DNA of 64,000 nucleotides. It comes from Pelodera strongyloides. Lineage: Eukaryota; Nematoda; Chromadorea; Rhabditida; Rhabditidae. A model generated the notes under the pieces. That model did not search any database. It had not been told where the DNA came from and was given only the letters and a program-made list of their open reading frames with translations. The stretch spans positions 1 to 64,000 of the forward strand of contig JAANDG010000272.1 in assembly GCA_036852015.1 (NCBI GenBank), given 5' to 3'. Made by a program: the position numbers and the translations under genes. Shown here one piece after another: positions 54,614 to 64,000 of the stretch (within the stretch, counting starts at the first letter, position 1; each line of letters starts with the position of its first letter).

Positions 54614-54788
54614 AGGCTATAAATCCATGCGTAAAATTACGCATCAACCATCCATCTCCAGATTGGTTTTGACCATCTCCGGAGGCAAATGCAAATATAT
54701 AGATTTGGGTGAAACGTATCAGTGGTATTTCACGGTTCGACTCTCAACTAAGCGACCGTCTCCGCAATTACGCACGGAAATTATACCC
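54614..54788. repeat. AGGCTATAA-ended element, copy 2
   Basis: The left end is AGGCTATAAATCCATGCGTA and the right end TTACGCACGGAAATTATACCCT. It aligns, inverted, over its whole length with 40833-41005. Confidence 0.85.
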
Positions 54789-55785
54789 TGAAGCAAACTC
54801 ATCGCTATCAACGAGAAGCCGAACCTAACGGTACTTCAGGGGACTCAGTGCTCAAAGTCTCAAAGGGCTGCCGACCCACAGATCTGCGCGTCAGTTGCAC
54901 TTTACTGAAACATCACACACTCAGCACAGATATAAGGATGACTTGATGACTACATGAACATGAGAACATTATCCAACAACACAAAACACCTATAAGCATG
55001 GATACAAAACAAAAACACAACCAATTTCTACAAATATAGATAGATGTATGTTCAACTGAAAGGCAACGTTCCAAAAATATACACCAACCACATAAATAAA
55101 CACCCAGAGTTTAGTAGCTTTACCTTACCCATACCCAGAGTTGCCCATCTGGGAGTTTCGGTTTGGTGGTGGGCTCGGTATCGGTAACGGACGTAACGGG
55201 TAACTTGATATCAAAAGGTCAGCGTTATTTACGACGTGCCAACGCTATCATAATCTAAAGCTGAATGAATAAGATATTGCGCCAACGATTACGCCACTAC
55301 AAATGGGAACCCCCGGTCATACAGATAAAAAGAAGAAAATTTAAAATAAAAAGTATAAAAACTTCACATTATACACACGTCTTAAGGTCTTAACGTTGTT
55401 AACGAGTCAACCTTAGAAATCTAACACAGACTTTAGACCTTAGATAGACTTTAACTTCGACTATACTGCTAAGGTAGGGCGAAGTCAAAGCTAGCTAAAT
55501 TAGTGTTCTCATTTAAGAACAAGTAGTAAACCAAAAAGGCCTCGCCACAATTATGATATTTATTTGATATTCCAGAATTCTAGCCATATTCGCAAATTCA
55601 CATGATAATTAAAAGTTAAAAACACACAAATGCATATCTAAAATAGTTTGGGTGAAAGTACGGCGCAGGTCAAATTAAAACAGAAAGGAAAAGGGGTTTT
55701 ATGCAAATTTACGCGGGAAAATTAGACGACGGTGCCGACACCGGTACATGTAACAGCAGACCCACGATGAAGGGCAGGTAAGAAA

Positions 55786-55888
55786 GAGGGAGAGAGAGAG
55801 AGAGAGAGAGAGGAAAGAGAGACGAAGAGAGAGAGAGAGAGGGAGGAGAGAGTTAAAATGTGAGAGAGACGACAGAGAGAGAGAGAGG
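55786..55888. repeat. GA-rich microsatellite
   Basis: GAGAGA runs with small interruptions. A CT tract with a run of ten or more Cs lies at 56476-56531. Otherwise 54789-60351 shows no gene: short ORFs lack splice signals or recognisable domains. Confidence 0.85.
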
Positions 55889-58800
55889 AAGACATCGTAT
55901 GCATGCCATCAGGCGTCACGGCTCACTGTCTCACATAAACCACGATGATCAAATTCAAAGGTTGAAAGAGACCGAAGGGTATCTAGAACCTGGAAATGGA
56001 AAACCTTATTGAATGAAGACCATCACCTGATCACCTCATTCAAATTTCAATTGCTTGTTTTTCTGAATAACTAACGGCCACACTAGGTTAAACTACCTAA
56101 TTACGCCCAATTTATTACCACTATATATGCATGCAAATTAAATAATAACTACTTAAAACCAACTTGCATGCTACAATTGGTTTTCGGAACCAAAAGAAAA
56201 AACAATGTTTCACCCCGGTATTAAGAATACGGAGCTGTGAAATATGCTAGTAGTGCTCTATGCTGATGCTATGATGCAGCCACAATTAAGTTTTAGAAAG
56301 AAACAATCATTTTTGAAATAAATCCAAATTCAACGTTCTCAAAGAGGCTGATCGGTATCGGTGGACTCAACCGGTGCGATAGTTTCATTCATATTATTGC
56401 GGACAAGGAAATTAGGAAATACCAAACACGATCATTCACTCACTGATTTTGATTTCTCTCGCCGATTACAAACTCTCTTTACTCTCTCTCTCACTCTCTC
56501 TCTCATTCCCCCCCCCCCCTCTCTCTCTCTTAATCTAGCGACAAATTAACAAACTTCGAGGTCGATTGCGTGCCGGATATTTCACCTCAACCTCATGAAA
56601 AGATTGGGAAAGTGGTGAATTTATTGCAATTTGCACAAATTTGAATGTGTCCATTTATCGGGTACACAGATAAGCATCTAATGACGGTCAAAGGTAGAAA
56701 ATGAATAGAGTAAGTGACTCTCAACTTCTCAAGATTGCTCACTGATTGTGGTTGCCCGATTCAAATTGAGGAGGCGTGAAAAGACATATCGGGCATTTAC
56801 TTAGATTTTCGGGTCAAAAAGAAAGACACCATACCATGAACATCATGATAAGTAATGGTAATGAAGAAAGAAGGAAAGCGTCATTCAAAAATTCAAATCT
56901 TATAGAACTATATACTCATCTAACTAACCTACAGCTAATAGCTACAGTGTATCACTTGGCAATATTAGTACTTGCTTGATTGAAACAATTCTAGCATTTC
57001 AATAAACATAAAACATACGCAATCAACAGACAGAAGGGCTGAGAAGCTAACAAAGGTAGAAAAGAAACATAGCCTGACCTGAGCCTGACGGCCTGACAAT
57101 ACAGAACTTCAATCAGTTTCTATATTCTTATGTGCACTTTTCATGGAACAAAGAATAAAGATTTATTATGTTAAAGTTAATCACACGACCAGAACCATGC
57201 TCACTATTAAATCTGCAAGTCTCGCATCCTCATCAAAAAGTAAAACTGAGCATCTGCCCTACATAAGAACCTAAGAGATCAAAACCTCGCAGGCACAAGG
57301 CATAAATGTGAAAATGCCTCTGGCAGTACTAAAATAGTTAGAGGGGCCTGGTGCCGCACTATCCAACCAACAGGTGACGTGCCAAATTCTGATGGAACTA
57401 ACTTCTAGATGGGTTATTGGGTTGGATTAAGGTTGCCAGAGGCGTTTCAAGCATTACAGAGTGAAAAGAGAGTAGTACAGTACCAAGCACAAGAGAATAT
57501 GCCTTATATTAGCAGTCACTAAAGTTCCGCTAACCGTCTTTCCGTCGAACCTACATGTACCGGAACCGGAATAAGTACATGAAAAGTTGAAAAGTTATAG
57601 TAAGAGAGAGAGAGAGACGCCCTGTCGAAAAGTATAATTTTCCCATTTTCCAAATGTATGAATACAATACTAGACACCCAGAACATCTTCAAGTCATCTA
57701 ATATCTAAGAATCAATGCGACTAAATGAACTATCTATAACTCGACCAATACAATATGAAGCAAGCCACACCCCAAAAGGGCCAAAACCCTACCAACCACC
57801 CTAAAAAGGCCCAAAATTGACCATCCAACCCAAAAAATGACAATCCACTTCAAAAACGGTCATCCATCTCCTCATTATCTAATAGAGACAATTGACCCCA
57901 CTACAGAAGAATGCTCCCCATAATGGGAATAGAAAGCGAGCGAAAGCAAAGAACACATGGAACAGAGGGACATGGTACTCAATGGGTCATACAGTCAGAG
58001 GCAGTTAGGTCAGAGTAGGAACCGAACAATTAGACATATCAATTAGGTTTTTTGAAGAAAATTTGGGGAAATATATACTCTTTGATATATGGTTGATCGG
58101 AATTGAAAGAAACACATAATTTCGCCTCTCCTTAGGGGTAAAAACCAAAAACCACCGTAATTTTTGGATGAAAATTTTTGGATCAAGTCAAGGCCCAAGT
58201 CGCCCAAGTTCAGACATTATCAGATAGGCGTGTGTAAGGTAATTAGGTAATTAAGACTAACAATACGTTAAAGATAGTACCAACCACTAAATGAACAAAG
58301 CACTATTCAAATAGAGCTTATACAATCATTATTCCCTCTCTCACTGAGCAATCTGTTAGCCGAAATCCGATACTCTACTAGATATCTATACAGAAATGAC
58401 CCAATGACCAATGACTGTACCGCTAGGGCAAAGTAAGCCTAATTGTAAGACTAAGCCAATCTAGCGGCTAGCTAGAGCTAGGGCATAAGTAAGTAATACA
58501 AGTCAAACTAAGTAAACCAATCTGCTGGTTAACCACTATACTCATAAAAGATTCAAAAACTACAATGAGAAAATATATGGCGATATTGCAAATGAAACTT
58601 TCTGATCAAATATATGTATTTTTGAAAACGATCATCTCGTTCAAAAACATTACAACAATTACAAATTAAAAGAAAGTCACGTGCCAGCTTGTTTGCTTCA
58701 ATTTCGACTTTTATTTGATTGATCTCATTTTTTAAGCAAAACGCAAACAACAACCAACAACTAAAGCAGAACCAGAGCCAATTAAGAATTTGCTGATTTT

Positions 58801-60351
58801 GATTTTGAATTCATTAGTTCATAAATGAAAAAAATTCAGTTGGGAATTAACCGTATTAGTATTGCATCACAGTATTCAAAATTAAATATCCCAAAAATGC
58901 CAAATAAGATTACAGTACAGCATACTACCGTAGCCACCAAAGCAACAGAACAACCACGTCAAATCAGGCTACAGAGTACAACTTCAGTCTTCAGACTACA
59001 AACTACAAGTCCACAAAAAAATGAAAACTGTATTCATAACAACCTACAGTGACCGGTCGGTTCATGGTGTACCAGCGTCGGTGGGGCGCATAACTAAAAG
59101 GCATCACAGCGCAGACCGAAACTCCGCCCCTTTAGAGCTCTCAGCTCTCGCGTTTGAACACTCGCAACACATATCCCGCGAACCTGCAACCAAGCTAAAA
59201 ATTTAATCGTTGAAAATAAAACCCAATAACTAGCATATATATATATAGTGCGACAGTTAAAATAGTACAATAAACGACTTAACAATACAATATTAAAAGT
59301 TGCTAATAGCCAAGAACAAGAACATAGGACCAAATTACACAATCCAAAATATTGAACGAACACGGTGAAAAGTTGGAAAAGTATTTTTTTAAGTTATTTA
59401 CAGAGTAGACATAAGAGTCTTAGTAGCCATTAACCCCACAAAAACAGCCTTACATCAAATCGCTTCAAAACAAAGCATTCAAAATTTCCAAAGCACAAAA
59501 CCCTTATACCAATACCTTTAACCTCTATTAAACAACACGAGCTGATTGCCCCCCTCTGTCATTTGAAAGGCTATGAGAGACAATACAATAGCGAACGAAA
59601 AAAGGTTATATACAGCGTTCTAAGGGGTTAGGGTTAGGTTAGGGTAGCCACACACAACACACCAATTGCCAATTGACACCTTTACATACCGAAAACAATA
59701 GGCGCTTCCGGCTACACGGCAATCATTTTGTGCAATTGTACAATGAGCAATTAGGCTCCCATAACGGCCCAACTCAAAAGAGACAGACATAAATTTGAAT
59801 ACATACAAATGAATAACCTACACCCCAAGCCTACAGTAATACTTACAACGCAGTGCAGTACAAACGCAAAAAGTATTAACCGAAATCCACCTCATTTTCA
59901 TAGTTTCATCCAGCTTCACTGTAATTGTGTAATGAGCAATTAGGCTTCTATACCATACACTAGACATAGGGCAGAAATTGTAATACCAACAAACGACCCC
60001 CCGCAGAACTATAGTAACCCATGATCAAGACCACCTTAAAGCCTTAAACTCATATTTCATCAAGCTTCAAATCCAACCCAATTTCAAACCCAAAACGAGC
60101 AAATCAAATTACTTCACTGTTTTCTAGACAACATAATTCTTCACGGGACCGGGACTCGACAAGTGAAGCTTTGAATTAATTAACAGTGACAGTAGGAGGG
60201 GGAAATTTACGAGTTTTGTGGTTATAAGTCATCGGTAAGGAAAGGAGTAGGGAGTACAGAATTTCGGTTTTTATGTTTTGCATACATTTCCTGTATCTTT
60301 CTGTACTGTACTTACTTTCGCTGTAATCTGTAATTTACTGGTTCTCGCAGA

Positions 60352-60522
60352 TTAAAGCGAAATGCTAGCCCCTTTGGAAAATTTGCATATGATAAGCAAA
60401 TCCTATGTATCCTATGCTAATTTTGCGCGATCGTCCACGGCAATCGCGCAAAATTAGCATAGGATACATAGGATTTGCTTATCATATGCAAATTTTCCAA
60501 AGAGGCTGGCATTTCGCTTTAA
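60352..60522. repeat. 171-bp near-perfect hairpin MITE, copy 3
   Basis: It runs from TTAAAGCGAAATGCTAGCCC to GGCTGGCATTTCGCTTTAA. The central GCGCGATCGTCCACGGCAAT is the reverse orientation of the loop in copies 1 and 2. It lies about 8.8 kb upstream of the TCF start. Confidence 0.95.
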
Positions 60523-62035
60523 AGAATTCAATATATAAGTAAGGGGGGTAAATGTAAGTGGTAAATTCCCTACTCCCTTTCTCTACTCTCTGAATGGAGT
60601 GTTGGTGGGGTGCCCAAGTTGATAAATAGAGACAAAGATGGACAGGAGTCTTCTTCTTCTTTCCATTCTCTCCTATACTCGAGCGCCCCCCGAAATGCAC
60701 AAAAGGGAACGCGTAAATCACCCCCATCTCAAGCAAAACGTCGGGTGATAACGACATCCCAACAACATAAAACCCCGGTGAAGAAACGAGAGAAACAATC
60801 TACCTTCCTTCCGACCCAATCACAATATTAACCTCGATAAGCAAGCACAAGCCACCTCAACGTCATTTCACTTCACTTCGCACCAAACCAAATCATATCA
60901 CGTACATCCATCGATGTAAATACGTAAATGCTTATTATGACTACACGACACGACCGAAGAAGAGACCACGAAATTGTCAACGGTGATGGCGGTACGGCGT
61001 AAACAGAAACAGAATACAGTGATGCCTTGTTTTAGATGCAAATCAAATGTAATAGAGAATAACTATCAAACTATGGATTGCGAGGAATATCTCTATTCCA
61101 CAAAAAAAAGAACCACAGCGTAAGGTCAAGAGCCAAGCAGCTAAGAACAAGAACATCTCGTCATCAAGATCAAGTTACATAGAAGATCTCAGCACGACGC
61201 TGATACTGGAAACAAAAAAACCCCAACAAACTGATAAAACAAACATAATAACATCAGTCAAGTTGAAGTCTTCGTAAAGGTTGATCGTTTGTTTAAAGCA
61301 TGAAAGGCGGGCAAGGGTGAGAAGCACAAGCGACCGGGTTGCGCACCGGGGGAACACATAAATCAGCCGGGGAGACAGGCGGCAGGCATTTGGGTGAAGA
61401 AGAGGATCCAAGACGAGCACGCTCGCATCAACTACAACACTGAGATAACAACAATTAATGCAACTGCATTGCTTCTTGCCAATCTTGCCTCTTGGTGATG
61501 TGATTACTGTCCATCCGGTCAAACACAAGATAAGATTTCGAAGCACGTACTGGATAATTGAATTGCATTCATATTCCCACCCCACGTATTACATGCAAAT
61601 GTTTCAGTTTTATTCTATTCTGTGACGACGACGGAACAGAAATTTACATCTAAAACATAGGAATGTTGCTGCCTAGCAGAAGCTTAAAAATCCGGATGCC
61701 ATAAAACTGAACGCTATTAAAGGGAATATGTCGGCACTCAAAATGAGCAAAACAACTGCGAAACTAGAGTTTCCACACCAGACATGAATTTAAGTAGGCG
61801 ACTGAATATGTAAATTCGAATATTCTCATTTGTATGCAAATATGTCGCTGTTGCAAGCTATATGCCGATGTATGCTAAATTTTTGCTCCATCAGACCTGC
61901 CGTGTAAGGTGTAAGCCAGGGTGGCAGTAAACGCGTTTACTATGGAAAAGGTGAACTTTGAAAATCATTTTCTTTTAAATGGGAAACTTTTAACAATTTT
62001 TGTTGTTGTTTCCTTAATGAGGAATACACATTCTA

Positions 62036-62281
62036 TTAATACAGCTTAACTTCAAAAAGGGCATACATATTCCCTTTAACGTATTCCTCTTTCTCCGTTG
62101 CTTTGCTCAAGTTTGTCTTGTCGACTTGTCGTTGTCGAAAATGTACAAACATATTTTCAAATTCAAATTCGAGGTCGTCATCTATTAAATTGTTAGACCT
62201 ATCCATACGCACCAAGCGAGGTGTTGGCGGGGCGGGTGGTATACGGCAATTAGATGAGACTATTGGCGGCGAGGCATTCAT
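62036..62281 (-). CDS. Small ORF of unknown function (possible exon)
   Basis: An open frame of 81 codons on the minus strand: MNASPPIVSS..., a proline stretch RIPPAPPTPRL, then an acidic patch IDDDLEFEFENMF and a charged end (KATEKEEYVK...FEVKLY). The composition looks more protein-like than neighbouring ORFs, with no simple repeat. No family is recognised. There is no clear upstream acceptor or donor, so it could be a single small ORF, a terminal exon, or chance. Its distance from TCF (10.5 kb) and lack of joining exons make it unlikely to be part of that gene. Confidence 0.25.
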   Translation of the reverse strand: MNASPPIVSSNCRIPPAPPTPRLVRMDRSNNLIDDDLEFEFENMFVHFRQRQVDKTNLSKATEKEEYVKGNMYALFEVKLY

Positions 62282-62291
62282 GCACAGGTAA

Positions 62292-64000
62292 TTTGCATAT
62301 GATCAAAGGTGCCGAAAAACGGCTGGCAATCCAAACCACCCGGGGGTCGCCTTTCTAAGGCATAACATACGCACACAAGGTGAGCGAGCCGAGCCGAGCG
62401 ACACGCTTACATATGCCATATCAAATTTCCTCGTTCGCCGCCCAAAATTAATAGATCATGACATGGTGAACAGATAGTGACTAATCAGCACGGTGAAGGG
62501 TGAAGTGTGAAGCAAACCAAACTGAACCATTCTACCATTCGATGCATATCTACGATCATCAATGGATCAATTCCCAATTCCCATGGCGCTCTAGGTCGAC
62601 CTCACGTTCAGGTTCCAAGATTCCACTTCCAAATATGCACTGTATGTATATCCTTCCAACCATCCCATACAATCAATCCACAACCTTGAAACTATGCTGT
62701 GTCTCTAACGGAAAGGCTCGATACTTGGTTGTGACGAGGTTGTGTGGGCCACCCATTGATGCCGTAATGTGTAGATCGGTGAGGTCGTAAAGTGCAAGGA
62801 TGTTGGTGCATAAGCACGCAATCCTGGCCGACCCGATGAGGGAAAACCGTAATTAGGATAGATAAGGGGAGGCCACCAGATGCCGCACACATGTGTGTCT
62901 CTTTCCTCATCCACCTATCTCATCACCGCCAATTAAATGACGCTCAAGTTGGTGATTATGAGCCAGAGCATCTCCACCTGATGACCGAGCTTTCTCAATA
63001 TCTCAATCTCGATCGAAACCAAGACAATTTGTTCATTTTATGAACTGAGGAAGTGGGGAAATAGGGGGTGGAACAGAATTGTAGAAGTAGAATAAATAAA
63101 TAAAAATGCTGGCATCGTTAGAATCAATAATTTTGTTTTTCTTAAGTAGAAAAAAAAACATGTAGCGCACCGAACGCAAAATCCAATATATTGTATTGGT
63201 GGTGTGGCGCAATGGTGCAAAGGCCACACGTAACACGTAAGAGAAAAACCGGTCAAAGAAGCGAAATGTCTACTAGCCTAGCGAAGGAACACCACATCAA
63301 CAAACAAGAGCAAAAACATGGGTTGACGCGGATAGGTCGACAGAAAGGATCCTCATCAAATCAACGAATGCTAAATTGCCAAAACACTAAATGAAGTATA
63401 GAGTAGAGTAGGCCTGGATCCTGGATCGAACTGTCCTGATAACGCGTGTGTTCTGTTACACGATAACTAATGATAACACGATTTTCATCAAACCAAGTAA
63501 AAAACATAAGTTCTGAACTTGAGACGCTCTTGATGAATCCCGCGTCTGTCTGGTACCACACTGGTAAACATTTTATTACCAACGTTGCGTGTGTGAAAGC
63601 ACAAGAAGCGAGGCGACAGCTGCTGACACACAAATCAGGAGTCCATCCATCAGGGGCGCGATCGGTGCGAGGTCACCATACGACAATACGACTCAAAACT
63701 GGGCACTCTGTCCTGTCATTTCTCTGTACGTCGGTTGGTGCGAAACAGAAAGATGACCGATTGTCCACCCAACACACCATTACCGCGGTGTATCGCCCGA
63801 CACAAAATATGCCGTATACCCACAACAAAGAAGAACAACACAAGAGAAGGCACAGCCACCCCCCGTCAAGGCTTAAAATTCTTTTAAAAATAATGCGAAA
63901 TCTGGGTATCAAACCGCTTTGGTCGGTGGTCGGTGGTGTTGTGTTGTTGTTATGTTCTTTCTACTAACTAATTCTATTTCGATGTGTGTAGCTATTTGTG
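62292..64000. other. Right edge, no gene recognised
   Basis: Mixed AT-rich DNA with short ORFs on both strands, none with domains or convincing splice signals. A dense run of ORFs at 63361-63967 (up to 165 aa on plus) was checked and shows no recognisable motif. Confidence 0.4.

Noticed and set aside
61175..61585. 136-aa minus-strand ORF with hydrophobic segments
   Set aside because: No recognisable motif, no splice signals, and composition fits chance in this region.
63361..63967. Overlapping ORFs on both strands at the right edge (90-165 aa)
   Set aside because: No domain or splice evidence, and the frames on the two strands are mutual shadows.

Overview
This window is nuclear DNA from an animal. 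It holds four multi-exon protein genes with GT-AG introns of roughly 250-1000 bp (a few longer). The clearest marker is a TCF/LEF gene with both an HMG box and a C-clamp, the form usual in invertebrates. The species cannot be named from sequence alone: a fast-evolving, compact invertebrate genome such as a tunicate fits, but this is inference. Several short arrays of the telomere-like hexamer TTAGGC sit inside introns.

Layout. (1) 1-786: left flank with a diverged tandem duplication. (2) 787-10199, plus strand: PPAN/SSF1 (Peter Pan), a Brix-domain 60S ribosome biogenesis factor, 13 coding exons, 571 aa, with an RGG-rich tail. (3) 10200-15094: intergenic, with MITEs, a GC-rich repeat and long CT/GA tracts. 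(4) 15095-25962, plus strand: a LARP4-type La-related protein, 15 exons, 696 aa (first exon tentative). (5) 25963-29848: intergenic, with MITEs and tRNA-derived SINEs, one with clear target-site duplications. (6) 29849-37208, minus strand: an F-box plus WD40-repeat protein, 10 recognised exons, two junctions unresolved. (7) 39547-51509, minus strand: TCF/LEF, 10 coding exons, 421 aa. (8) 51510-64000: 12.5 kb upstream of TCF with no confident gene, only repeats and one small ORF of unknown status.

The exon models of PPAN, LARP4 and TCF close in frame at every junction and give totals divisible by three. Jobs known from the families: PPAN acts in nucleolar 27S pre-rRNA processing, LARP4 in cytoplasmic mRNA poly(A) protection and translation, the F-box/WD40 protein probably as an SCF substrate adaptor, and TCF as the nuclear effector of Wnt/beta-catenin signalling. 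They do not form an obvious functional cluster. The two plus-strand genes converge on the two minus-strand genes.

The non-coding DNA is dominated by short palindromic elements, most ending in TTAAAGCG...CGCTTTAA. They include three 171-bp near-perfect hairpins, about 15 copies of a 155-200 bp CCGGCCGG family, and a GGCCGTATTCACCA family that is nested in another repeat and has an empty site elsewhere in the window. Unusual points are three introns with duplicated 3' splice-site regions, a 27-nt in-frame GT...AG insert inside a WD40 blade, and TTAGGC arrays lying close to splice sites.
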